A stretch of DNA of 9,007 nucleotides from NCBI GenBank assembly GCA_964471235.1, contig CAYYGL010000193.1, positions 1 through 9,007 of the forward strand. Reading direction: 5' to 3'. A program made the position numbers and the translations under genes. This document shows positions 1 through 6,018 of this stretch, piece by piece. Numbering within the stretch: the first letter of the stretch is position 1; each line of letters begins with the position of its first letter. This stretch comes from CAYYGL01 sp964471235. Lineage in GTDB: Bacteria; Calditrichota; Calditrichia; RBG-13-44-9; J075. The notes under the pieces are model-generated. The model saw only the letters and a list, made by a program, of their open reading frames with translations. It ran no database searches and was not told the DNA's origin.

Positions 1-90
1 AAATGGGATTTTGACAAGAACCCGGCAAAACAGGATGCCGTTACCATGCTGCCCATTGTGCCCACAATTGGCTTGCGGATGGAGTTTTAG
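1..90 (+). CDS. C-terminal end of an outer-membrane beta-barrel protein, probably a TonB-dependent receptor (partial)
   Basis: The first frame is open from base 1 and ends in TAG at 88-90, giving 29 residues that finish with GLRMEF. A terminal aromatic residue, here Phe, at the end of an alternating hydrophobic strand is the usual C-terminal signature of outer-membrane beta-barrels recognised by the BAM machinery. The next gene on the same strand is a DUF4249-type lipoprotein, a family commonly encoded just downstream of carboxypeptidase-regulatory-like TonB-dependent receptors in FCB bacteria. The receptor identity is inferred from this terminal strand and the neighbour only; no plug or TonB box is inside the window. 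Confidence 0.6.
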   Translation, partial: KWDFDKNPAKQDAVTMLPIVPTIGLRMEF

Positions 91-95
91 CGTTA

Positions 96-180
96 ATGTT
101 CAGTGAGTCATCGACAACTCAATCACACGGGGATGTTCAGTGAGTCAAGAATCAGTAATCAGTAGGTCAGTATTCAGGTA
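96..180 (+). repeat. TCAGT-rich degenerate tandem repeat with a 15-bp direct repeat
   Basis: The 15-mer ATGTTCAGTGAGTCA occurs at 96-110 and again at 133-147. The second copy runs into ATCAGTA at 151-157, the same heptamer at 158-164, then GGTCAGTA and TTCAGGTA up to 180, so the core TCAGT recurs with a period of 7-8 bases. It fills the gap between the receptor gene and the DUF4249 gene. No coding function is apparent. It looks like a slippage-generated simple repeat or the remnant of a dispersed intergenic repeat. Confidence 0.7.
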
Positions 181-260
181 AGAGAATGCCTGGATAAGCA
201 GGAATGGAAATTCCGGTAACAATTTGGAGAAAAGTTTGGATAAACCGCTTGGGTAGAGAA

Positions 261-1100
261 ATGAAGATAAAAAGAATGTTTTGGCATGCAAACACATTCC
301 TGGTGCTTGTCGTTTTGATGCTGGTTGGCTGTCAGGAATCGTTAGCGCCGGAGATTCCGCCGAAATTGGTAATCAACGCCGAGTTGAAGGTCGGTTACCC
401 GATTGATTCGGTCTTTGTCAGCTGGACCGGTGATATTACCAAATTTTACGATGAGAAGCAGCAGCGGGTACGGGATGCGGATGTGCGCATCAACGGCGTT
501 CAGTTAGCCGAATATGATGTGGTGCCCGGTGTCTACTATTACCCGGACCCTGCTTTTCGGGTGCAAAGCGGGGAAACTTACCGTATTGAAGTGACCGCCG
601 GGGAAGAGCATGCTGCCTCAACCACCCGGACGCCGGCGCCGTTTCATTTGAATCCCATTGGAGTACAGGATGGAGATACGGTGCAATACATCCCCGGAGA
701 TAGCTGGTTCTCCGATGCGTTCTTCACCCTGGAGTGGTATGATTATGATGATGCCCGCATCTACCGCATCATCTCCCTGGCAGACAGCGCAACCGAAGCC
801 AACTTTATTGAGGATGACCGGGATGTAGCGGATGTATTTAAAGGAAAAAAGGAAGACCGCACCAATCCCGCAATATGGTGGGTAGGCGATAAATTTGCCC
901 GCATCAACTGGATGTTTTTTAATTACACCGGCTGGCACAGTATCATCGTTTCCGCCATGGATGATAACTACTATCAATACAAGCAGGGTCTGAACTTTAA
1001 TCAAAACTACGGGCAGAATTTCCCGCAAGTAGTGGAAAACGGCTATGGCTTATTCGATTCCTCCGCCAGCGATACCCTGCGGATTTATCTGGTGGAGTGA
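261..1100 (+). CDS. DUF4249-type outer-membrane-associated lipoprotein
   Basis: This encodes a 279-residue lipoprotein. From the ATG at 261 there is a short basic N-region (MKIKR), a hydrophobic stretch over residues 12-22 and the lipobox LVGC with the lipidated Cys at 24. A frame-matched ATG at 204 exists, but it would add 19 residues before the signal peptide and its AGGA abuts the start codon, so 261 is preferred. The mature part opens with PPKLVINAELKVGYPIDSV, then a DADVRING segment and a GETYRIEVTA segment, in the order typical of the DUF4249 family. That family has beta-sandwich-like N-terminal repeats and no known enzymatic activity. It is normally paired with TonB-dependent receptors and thought to act as an accessory at the outer membrane. 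The predicted receptor end lies 170 bases upstream on the same strand, so co-transcription is likely. The family call rests on recalled sequence character, not a search. Confidence 0.72.
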   Translation: MKIKRMFWHANTFLVLVVLMLVGCQESLAPEIPPKLVINAELKVGYPIDSVFVSWTGDITKFYDEKQQRVRDADVRINGVQLAEYDVVPGVYYYPDPAFRVQSGETYRIEVTAGEEHAASTTRTPAPFHLNPIGVQDGDTVQYIPGDSWFSDAFFTLEWYDYDDARIYRIISLADSATEANFIEDDRDVADVFKGKKEDRTNPAIWWVGDKFARINWMFFNYTGWHSIIVSAMDDNYYQYKQGLNFNQNYGQNFPQVVENGYGLFDSSASDTLRIYLVE

Positions 1101-1101
1101 A

Positions 1102-1135
1102 GGAGAGAATCGTCGTAGCAATTATCATTCTCTCC
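1102..1135. repeat. Inverted repeat just after the DUF4249 stop codon
   Basis: The arms GGAGAGAAT (1102-1110) and ATTCTCTCC (1127-1135) are perfect 9-bp complements around a 16-base loop, starting two bases after the DUF4249 gene. The position fits a transcript end, but neither strand has a T-run after the stem, so it is not a standard intrinsic terminator. It may be a 3'-end stabilising hairpin or a protein-binding palindrome. Confidence 0.5.
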
Positions 1136-1426
1136 CCCCATACTTCCGGAAGGCAAATTCCTGCTGGTAACGTTGTAAAAACATATCTGCTTGAAGTGAT
1201 AACCCGAATTCGCCTTTTATCCTAATCTGATACGCGACGCGGCACCGGATTTGACCGCATTGAACACCCACCTTCAAATCATTGGGAGGCGCAAGAAGGG
1301 AAATTCGGTGAGGCTGCATTCCTCACAGGAGTGTTAACCCAACAACAGCAGACAAAAAGAATCCCCTCTTCATGGAGCAGGAGCAGTTTCCGATGTTAGA
1401 CGGGCAGCGGGGTGGTGGCGTGAGAG
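1136..1426. other. Gap between convergent genes, no gene recognised
   Basis: About 290 bases lie between the DUF4249 gene (+) and the hydrolase gene (-). The minus strand has an open frame of 64 codons at 1125-1319 with no recognisable domain and no convincing ribosome site. It could be a decayed gene end or chance. Near 1356-1374 the minus strand reads AAGAGGGGATTCTTTTT, a very weak stem followed by a T-run that might help end the hydrolase transcript, but the stem is only about 4 bp. Nothing else is seen. Confidence 0.5.
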
Positions 1427-2494
1427 CTACTTTCCGCCAAAATTTCCCTCATTCACATCCCGGATAAACCGGATTACCCCCCGGAACCAGGTCTGCTGGT
1501 CGTCATACATCGACATGTGACTGCCATTCGGGCAATACAGGTATCGTCCATGCTGTACCCGGGAAGCCACCCATTCCATGTGCTTCGGGTCCATGGTATC
1601 ATACTGTGCACCGATAACCAGTGTTGGTACCGTAATGTTGGGAAGGTCTGCTTTCCGGTCCCAATTTTTCAGCGTGGCATTTCCTGTAACCCCGAATTCA
1701 CTCTTTCCCTGCATCATCACGTAAATGGTTTGATTGGTACGGCTGAAAGCGCGAACAGCCGGTTCCGGCCAGTTCTCTAACGGCATCCGCAACACATGCT
1801 GCGGATAATAATAGGTGGTAATCAACTCCATGTAACGAGGATTGTCATAATCCTGCTTTGCCTCCAGCGCCTTGATTTCTGCCAGCACCGTGGGATCAAG
1901 CTGGGGACCTAACACTTCCTCGGCATATTTAATGTAATCGGGGATGGACATCATCATGTTGGAAATGATCAAGCCCTTGAGATGCTGCTGGTATTTCAGG
2001 GCGTATTCGACGGCTAAGATACCGCCCCAGGAGTGCCCGAGGAGGTAAAAATTGTCTTTGTTCAATCCCAGAGCTTTGCGTACCTGTTCCACCTCTTCCA
2101 CGAAACGGGGGATGTTCCAGAGACTGGTATCCTCGGGCTGGTCGCTGTACGCAGAGCCTAATTGATCGTAGTAGTAATACTCAATCCCGGCTTTGGGAAA
2201 ATAACTGTCCACGCACTCGAAATACTCATGGGTAGCGCCGGGACCGCCATGCAGCAACATCACCTTGATACGGGGATTATTCCCCACCCTTTTGGTCCAT
2301 ACCTTGAAGCTTCCATTCGGGGTCTTGATGGGAATCATCTTTACCCCGCCGGAAAGGATGTCATCCCTGCCGGAGTAATCGAGATAACGTTCGAGATCGG
2401 GATTGCCCTGGGAAAGCACCGGGATGCTGAGCAGGCAGAGCAATACCAGCACAGCCAGGGTTCTGGCGGGGGAATGGTACAGATTAAAATGCAT
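1427..2494 (-). CDS. Secreted proline iminopeptidase-like alpha/beta hydrolase (peptidase family S33)
   Basis: This encodes 355 residues from the ATG at 2494. An in-frame ATG 27 bases further upstream is rejected because GGAGG lies 7 bases before 2494. The N-terminus is a Sec signal peptide: hydrophobic residues at about 12-25, with probable cleavage after VLS near residue 28. The alpha/beta-hydrolase motifs are complete and in order: HGGPG at 82-86 (oxyanion region, characteristic of proline iminopeptidases), DQLGSAYSD at 110-118 in place of the common DQRGSGRS, the nucleophile elbow GHSWGG at 153-158 with Ser155, the acid Asp299 in GAQYD, and His326 in NGSH. Family S33 enzymes release N-terminal proline from short peptides, and relatives with this motif set include other amide and ester hydrolases. 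Export suggests periplasmic peptide scavenging. The exact substrate cannot be read from the sequence. The gene stands alone and is convergent with the DUF4249 gene. Confidence 0.9.
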   Translation of the reverse strand: MHFNLYHSPARTLAVLVLLCLLSIPVLSQGNPDLERYLDYSGRDDILSGGVKMIPIKTPNGSFKVWTKRVGNNPRIKVMLLHGGPGATHEYFECVDSYFPKAGIEYYYYDQLGSAYSDQPEDTSLWNIPRFVEEVEQVRKALGLNKDNFYLLGHSWGGILAVEYALKYQQHLKGLIISNMMMSIPDYIKYAEEVLGPQLDPTVLAEIKALEAKQDYDNPRYMELITTYYYPQHVLRMPLENWPEPAVRAFSRTNQTIYVMMQGKSEFGVTGNATLKNWDRKADLPNITVPTLVIGAQYDTMDPKHMEWVASRVQHGRYLYCPNGSHMSMYDDQQTWFRGVIRFIRDVNEGNFGGK

Positions 2495-2501
2495 GGGTTG
2501 T

Positions 2502-2506
2502 CCTCC
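2502..2506 (-). promoter_or_regulatory. Strong Shine-Dalgarno site that fixes the hydrolase start
   Basis: The minus strand reads GGAGG here, separated by 7 bases from the ATG at 2494. This spacing selects the internal ATG over the one at 2521, and the chosen start also gives a normal-length signal peptide. Confidence 0.8.
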
Positions 2507-2521
2507 GTTACTCTGAGACAA

Positions 2522-2550
2522 AAGATAGCAAAATCTTGGATCATAAGCAA
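2522..2550 (-). promoter_or_regulatory. Candidate sigma70-type promoter of the hydrolase gene
   Basis: On the minus strand TTGCTT (2550-2545) and TATCTT (2527-2522) are separated by 17 bases, which would start a transcript about 20 bases before the ATG at 2494. The -35 box matches consensus at 3 of 6 positions and the -10 box at 4 of 6, so this is only a candidate. The same -35 hexamer with the same spacing recurs in front of the antitoxin gene. Confidence 0.3.
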
Positions 2551-2592
2551 ATCAGCGTCTCGTCACGGTAGGCGCTCTGAAGGAGCCCGTGT

Positions 2593-2659
2593 GGGCAAGC
2601 TACAACTTGCAATTTAGCGCAGGAGAGATTTTTTCACATTGGGCAAGGGTATTCTTGCC
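2593..2659. repeat. Two related GGGCAAG hairpins
   Basis: GGGCAAG occurs at 2593-2599 and 2641-2647, each followed by its own complementary arm. In the first, GCAAG (2595-2599) pairs with CTTGC (2606-2610) around the loop CTACAA. In the second, GGCAAG (2642-2647) pairs with CTTGCC (2654-2659) around GGTATT. Two hairpins with the same arm but different loops, 48 bases apart, suggest a dispersed palindromic repeat family. No T-run follows either stem. Confidence 0.55.
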
Positions 2660-2699
2660 GTTTGCCTGAAGGCTTAATAGTTTAAATGGTGCGCTTGGC

Positions 2700-2760
2700 A
2701 AACCGAGTTTTGACACTCCGTAGAGTGACAAAACTTATTTTGTCGGGGACACGGTTTTTT
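2700..2760 (+). other. Structured element: nested and alternative hairpins ending in a T-run
   Basis: An outer stem pairs AAACCG (2700-2705) with CGGTTT (2752-2757), and the T-run continues to 2760. Inside it, TTTTG-A-CACTC (2708-2718) pairs with GAGTG-A-CAAAA (2723-2733) around CGTA, with one A:A mismatch. Alternatively GACAAAA (2727-2733) pairs with TTTTGTC (2738-2744) around CTTA. The two inner hairpins share 2727-2733 and exclude each other. The shape resembles a small RNA 3' end with a terminator, or a piece of a palindromic mobile repeat. There is no plus-strand gene just upstream for it to terminate. Confidence 0.4.
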
Positions 2761-2837
2761 AATCAAAATTGATAAGGCTGTAGCTGCCGGTTTGGGTTGG
2801 CAGTTCGGGCGGCACCCTTTGGGAAGTCGCTATGCGT

Positions 2838-2855
2838 GTTGGAGATTCGTCCAAC
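2838..2855. repeat. Short perfect hairpin upstream of the antitoxin promoter
   Basis: GTTGGA (2838-2843) and TCCAAC (2850-2855) are complementary around the loop GATTCG. It lies just before the predicted -35 box of the antitoxin gene. The left flank TATGCGT has no matching partner on the right, so the palindrome may be a truncated copy of a longer one. That last point is inference. Confidence 0.45.
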
Positions 2856-2861
2856 TAAATG

Positions 2862-2890
2862 TTGCTTTTTGTCAAGAAAAATCTTATAAT
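2862..2890 (+). promoter_or_regulatory. Sigma70-type promoter of the antitoxin gene
   Basis: TTGCTT (2862-2867), a 17-base spacer and a perfect TATAAT (2885-2890) lie 36 bases before the ATG at 2927. The -35 box matches only 3 of 6 positions, but spacing and -10 box are ideal. A TATAAT box argues against a Bacteroidota host, whose promoters normally use a different -33/-7 pattern. Confidence 0.55.
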
Positions 2891-2913
2891 CAGACTATCA
2901 GATAAGCTATAAG
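2883..2913. promoter_or_regulatory. Candidate operator overlapping the -10 box
   Basis: CTTATA (2883-2888) and TATAAG (2908-2913) form an inverted repeat spanning the -10 box and probable transcription start, with a second partial half-site ATAAG at 2902-2906. Phd/YefM-type antitoxins usually repress their own operon by binding such palindromes, so autoregulation here is plausible. No binding consensus is known for this protein. Confidence 0.35.
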
Positions 2914-2926
2914 GCAAAAAGGCAAA

Positions 2927-3208
2927 ATGACCAAAACAATTTCCATCACCACGATTGCCCGAAATTTTTCCGAATTCATCAACCGGGTAGCCTATCGTCG
3001 CGAAAGCTATATTCTGCTCCGGGGCAAAAAACCGGTGGCGGAACTGCGTCCTGTTCCACAAGGGCGAACCCTCGGCGAACTCCCCGGGCTTATGGCATCT
3101 TTGCCAAAACTGATGCCGGAAGATGCCGAAGAATTTGCCAACGACTTAAATGCAATCAGAACTGAGTTAGCAAAAGAAAAACCGCGTGATCCATGGGATT
3201 CTTATTAG
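2927..3208 (+). CDS. Phd/YefM-type antitoxin of a VapBC-like type II toxin-antitoxin pair
   Basis: This encodes 93 residues. The N-terminal half (about 1-47) has the Phd/YefM pattern: a beta strand and helix in which TTIARNFSEFINRV replaces the usual start, then ESYILLRGKKPVAEL, the strand that supports dimerisation and DNA binding. The C-terminal half is charged and ends in RDPWDSY, the kind of tail that VapB-family antitoxins lay across the PIN toxin active site. AAGG lies 4 bases before the ATG. The gene overlaps the start of the toxin frame by 16 bases, the usual coupling in these operons. Because the toxin is truncated, this is now an orphan antitoxin. It might still regulate its own promoter or cross-neutralise a related toxin elsewhere. 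Confidence 0.85.
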   Translation: MTKTISITTIARNFSEFINRVAYRRESYILLRGKKPVAELRPVPQGRTLGELPGLMASLPKLMPEDAEEFANDLNAIRTELAKEKPRDPWDSY

Positions 3209-3300
3209 ACTCCAATGTGCTGATTGATTTAGAACGTGGTCGAATTGAGCTTGAACCCCATATAGTGAGAATCATCTCCGACCACTCCCGTCCGGCGTAG
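3193..3300 (+). pseudogene. Truncated PIN-domain (VapC-type) toxin, N-terminal fragment
   Basis: An ATG at 3193 inside the antitoxin gene opens a 35-codon frame starting MGFLLDSNVLIDLERG. This is the first strand and helix of a PIN-domain ribonuclease with the first metal-binding Asp at residue 6. Similarity to VapC fades after residue 20-25, and a TAG closes the frame at 3298-3300. Full VapC proteins are about 130-140 residues with three or four acidic catalytic residues, so this fragment should have no nuclease activity. Downstream the DNA belongs to an unrelated acyltransferase remnant on the opposite strand, so the toxin was cut by a deletion or rearrangement with a junction at about 3245-3290. 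Confidence 0.8.
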
Positions 3301-3730
3301 AGCACCCCCCAGGATAGCCAGCAGGTGAATTGCATAGAGAAGCACTACATAGTAAAATAGCGGCGTTCGCCCAATTGTTGTCAGGGCGTCGCTGAACCGG
3401 TTTTTCACCTTCTCGGTCAGGTAAAGAAAGATCAGCCACAACCCCCCGGGATAGTAAGAACCGGGCGACTTCTCCTTTGGTTTCCCGGCGACTGGCGTAT
3501 AAGAATGCCGAAGTACCCGCCAGAAAAACGAACACCGGGGCGCAAAAATGGGTGATCCAGCGGGTAAAAAAGAGGATCGGTGTGGTCGTCGCCAGGTTGG
3601 TCGGATCGACATAGAATGAGCCGTAATGAAAATAGTCCCGGACGTGATCCAGTGCCATGATGACCATGACCACCCCGCGGAGCAGATCGATGGACTTGAT
3701 GCGATATTTGCCTAATGTTGCTTGATTCAT
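3286..3730 (-). pseudogene. Degraded membrane acyltransferase (heparan-alpha-glucosaminide N-acetyltransferase-like, DUF1624 type)
   Basis: From ATG 3730 the protein begins with a family-typical first membrane segment, KSIDLLRGVVMVIMALDHVRD (residues about 12-32, with Asp28-His29), then a second segment near FTRWITHFCAPVFVFLAGTS. The frame breaks at a run of six G on this strand (3442-3447). With one G removed it continues as SRG-LWLIFLYLTE and, in the other frame, as IGRTPLFYYVVLLYAIHLLAIL, which is family C-terminal sequence. Intact members are roughly 350-400 residues with a long middle part. Here the join near 3395-3414 skips that middle, so there is also a large internal deletion. The tail runs into the toxin fragment and stops at 3229. 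Members of this family acylate sugars at the membrane; this copy cannot be functional. Confidence 0.75.
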
Positions 3731-3733
3731 CAA

Positions 3734-3975
3734 TATCTCGGGATTTTATTCCTGGTGTTTTTTTGCCCGACTTCTTTTTGTGAACCGCTGCTATACAACT
3801 TTCTTCAGATTGATATCAAAGCAGCACTGGCGTGCGCCGGGCTCTGAATCCAGGGCGGCACCCGCCGAATTGTAGTGTGCTGAACCGGGCAAGGATGGCA
3901 GCGCGGAGCCTCTGCTCCTTAGGAAAAAGATATAGCGATTCGACAGCCGCTACCGGCGGCCGCACCCACTACAGC
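3734..3975. other. Gene-free gap with GC-rich hairpins
   Basis: Between the acyltransferase remnant and the permease gene there is no credible gene. Two perfect small palindromes stand out: GGAGC (3905-3909) with GCTCC (3914-3918) around CTCT, and GCCGC (3946-3950) with GCGGC (3956-3960) around TACCG. The second starts about 15 bases after the permease stop codon and could fold at the 3' end of its transcript, but no T-run follows directly. A 126-codon plus-strand frame crosses this gap into the antisense of the permease and has no family signal. Confidence 0.55.
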
Positions 3976-5415
3976 TTATCCATTTTTTTCTGCGTGAACT
4001 TCCCGGAGGGCTGCCATTTCTCTTTTCTTCAGATAGTAAACAATCAGCCCCGCCCCGATCAGCACTGCCGCGCCGCCAATTACTTTTACCACAAAAAGCA
4101 TTTTGTTTTCAATATCCCTGGTGGGCATGGAAGAGATGATGATAGAAAAGAAGGTAATGCTAAATCCCAACAAGGCAACCAGCCACCCGGTCGCCTTGCT
4201 TTTTCCAAGTAGCTCAAAAGAACCTTCATCGCCGGTATTGTGCTTTAGATGCCAGACCAGTGAGGCAAACATATACAGAAAGGGAATAAAATAGAGGATG
4301 ATGGACATGTCCAGTAAAATCAAAAAGGCTTCTTTTAAGGTAGAGCCCATGATCGAGCTGAGAAAAAGGATGGTGAGCACCATGGCTTGCATGAGCAGGG
4401 AAATGTACGGCGAACCCCATTGGGGGTGGATTTTAGCAAAGGCGTCCGGCAAATAGTGATCCAGGCCGATGACGAAGGGCACTCGCGCGGTGCCGGTCAT
4501 CCAGGCGCCGAACAGCCCCATGGTGCTCAGCACCACCAGAACCGCTCCGATCGTGCCAATCCCGGGGAAATTCACAGCGTGGAACGCCTGGGCTACTCCC
4601 TCGATAATTCCAACTTTGCCTTCGGGCACAGTTAGTATCAACATCAGGGTTCCGGCGATGTAGAGCAGGCTGACGGCGATAGAAGAGAGCATAATGGCTC
4701 TGGGAATATTTTTCCGGGGATTTTGAATTTCACCGGCCATGATGGGGGCCAGCTCCAACCCGCCAAAACAAAAAGCGACAATGGCAAAAAATGGCAGAAG
4801 GGAAAAATCCGTTACATCAGGTATCAGCTTGTTCAGGCTGAAAAGGTGTGCACTGGCATTATTGGCGACGAAAATAATACCGACGATCAACAACAGGGCA
4901 ATGCATACCCAGGTGGCAATGGCGCCGATATTCTGAATCCATTTGGCGCGTTCCATTCCCAGGATGTTCAGCACTGTCACCAGCCACAAAATTCCCAGGC
5001 ATACCATGCCATTGTACCAGGGATTGTCGGCAAGGCTGAGAAAGTTATCGCCAAAGATATACAAGGCTGAGATGGAAACGAGCAGCATCACCGTCGGCAG
5101 CCAGACAATATTGCTCAGCCAGTACGTCCAGGCGGCAACATAACCGTGAAAGTCTCCGAATGCACTTCGTGTCCAGAGATAAAATCCACCCTCTTCCGGC
5201 ATCCTGGCGTTGAGTTCGGCAACCATTAATCCGCTGGGGATTAAGAAGGTCACGATGGCAAGGATGAACAGCGGTATGCTGGCAAATCCGAATTGAGCCA
5301 CCTGCGCCAGGCTGGATAACCCGATGATGCCGGAAATGTTCAGCAGCACCAGATCTTTCAGGCGGAGAGCGCGGTGAAGCTGAGGGGCCGTTCTGTTAGT
5401 AGTGCTCTCATGCAT
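3976..5415 (-). CDS. APC-superfamily amino-acid permease
   Basis: This encodes 479 residues with about twelve hydrophobic segments, the normal length for amino acid-polyamine-organocation transporters. TM1 contains the unwound substrate-site motif ISGIIGLSS (28-36). TM2 ends in the conserved AELNARMPEEGGFYLW (66-81). Central TM6 has AFCFGGLELAPIMAGEIQNP (214-233), in which the Glu after the TM and the NPRKNIPRA loop are hallmarks of AA_permease_2 proteins. The C-terminus is a short charged cytosolic tail. It should sit in the inner membrane and take up or exchange amino acids or related amines, but the substrate cannot be assigned. GGAG lies 9 bases before the ATG. The NTF2-like lipoprotein gene ends 58 bases upstream on the same strand, so read-through from it is likely. 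Confidence 0.9.
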   Translation of the reverse strand: MHESTTNRTAPQLHRALRLKDLVLLNISGIIGLSSLAQVAQFGFASIPLFILAIVTFLIPSGLMVAELNARMPEEGGFYLWTRSAFGDFHGYVAAWTYWLSNIVWLPTVMLLVSISALYIFGDNFLSLADNPWYNGMVCLGILWLVTVLNILGMERAKWIQNIGAIATWVCIALLLIVGIIFVANNASAHLFSLNKLIPDVTDFSLLPFFAIVAFCFGGLELAPIMAGEIQNPRKNIPRAIMLSSIAVSLLYIAGTLMLILTVPEGKVGIIEGVAQAFHAVNFPGIGTIGAVLVVLSTMGLFGAWMTGTARVPFVIGLDHYLPDAFAKIHPQWGSPYISLLMQAMVLTILFLSSIMGSTLKEAFLILLDMSIILYFIPFLYMFASLVWHLKHNTGDEGSFELLGKSKATGWLVALLGFSITFFSIIISSMPTRDIENKMLFVVKVIGGAAVLIGAGLIVYYLKKREMAALREVHAEKNG

Positions 5416-5473
5416 TTATTATTGCTCCGTGTTTTGTAGCGGCTCTATGGGAATCAAATTTTGAAATACCCGA

Positions 5474-5956
5474 TTACATCCCCGGTAGGGGCACACTGCT
5501 GTTCCAGATGTCCTTATCGATTAGCCAGGTGCCGTCGGCTTGCTTTTTCCAGATTACCAGGTATTTACCGGAATCTTTCATCACTTCCTCACCTTTAGGC
5601 GGCAGGGTGATGGTAAATTTCCCGATTTCATGAGCGTGGTCGCCAAACACGTTCAGCGAAACGGTGCTTAATTGGAGGTCTTTGAGACCCATGGCAAACT
5701 CCGCCTGATTGGATTCCTTTATGGCGCTCCTGCCTTGCAACATCTTCCCATTGGGCGGCAGCGCGGTGGCATTCTGGGTATAAAGAGCAGCTACACCGGC
5801 GGCATCCTGGCGATTATAAGCGGCGGTAAATTTGGCATTCTGTGAATCAATCGCCTGGCGCACTGCGGCGGTATCAACCTGCTGTTGACCGGTACAGGAA
5901 ACCAGTAACAGCGACAGCAGCACTGCCAAACCTGAAACATACCGTGAAACTTGCAT
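5474..5956 (-). CDS. NTF2-like (SnoaL/DUF4440-type) lipoprotein
   Basis: This encodes 160 residues. The N-terminal signal peptide ends in the lipobox LVSC with Cys21, so the protein is anchored to a membrane facing the periplasm. The rest matches the SnoaL/DUF4440 cone fold: a helix with FTAAYNRQDAAGVAALYT (about 43-60), then ATALPPNGKMLQGRSAI and a final pair of strands containing GKYLVIWKKQADGTWLIDKD. Members of this fold bind small ligands or are enzymes, and lipoprotein versions have no settled role. AAGGAG sits 6 bases before the ATG. It lies between the L,D-transpeptidase-like gene (56-base gap) and the permease gene (58-base gap), suggesting one transcript. A ligand-binding role next to the permease is conceivable but unproven. 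Confidence 0.85.
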   Translation of the reverse strand: MQVSRYVSGLAVLLSLLLVSCTGQQQVDTAAVRQAIDSQNAKFTAAYNRQDAAGVAALYTQNATALPPNGKMLQGRSAIKESNQAEFAMGLKDLQLSTVSLNVFGDHAHEIGKFTITLPPKGEEVMKDSGKYLVIWKKQADGTWLIDKDIWNSSVPLPGM

Positions 5957-5995
5957 ATCGTTCTCCTTGTTTTGTAAATGGTGTATGGGGTAGTT

Positions 5996-6018
5996 GGTTA
6001 GCGCCTGAAGCGCTAATC
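5996..6018. repeat. Hairpin at the stop codon of the L,D-transpeptidase-like gene
   Basis: TTAGCGC (5998-6004) and GCGCTAA (6010-6016) are perfect 7-bp complements around CTGAA. A G:T and a G:C pair extend the stem to 5996-6018. On the minus strand the stop codon TAG (6015-6013) lies inside the stem. No T-run follows, so it is more likely a 3'-end stabilising or processing hairpin between two co-transcribed genes, or a repeat copy, than an intrinsic terminator. Confidence 0.55.

Noticed and set aside
618..1028. Long minus-strand frame of 136 codons inside the DUF4249 gene
   Set aside because: It is antisense to a well-supported lipoprotein gene and shows no family signal.
1102..1135. Intrinsic terminator after the DUF4249 gene
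   Set aside because: The stem is good, but it is followed by a C-run rather than a T-run on the plus strand and by mixed sequence on the other.
1125..1319. 64-codon minus-strand frame in the gap after the DUF4249 gene
   Set aside because: No recognisable motif and no convincing ribosome site. It overlaps the inverted repeat arm and probably is chance or an unrecognisable remnant.
2593..2855. Possible CRISPR array
   Set aside because: The repeated stems differ in sequence and spacing, there is no uniform repeat-spacer pattern, and no cas gene is present.
2593..3730. Possible insertion sequence explaining the broken genes
   Set aside because: No transposase frame, no matching terminal inverted repeats at the two ends and no target duplication could be found.
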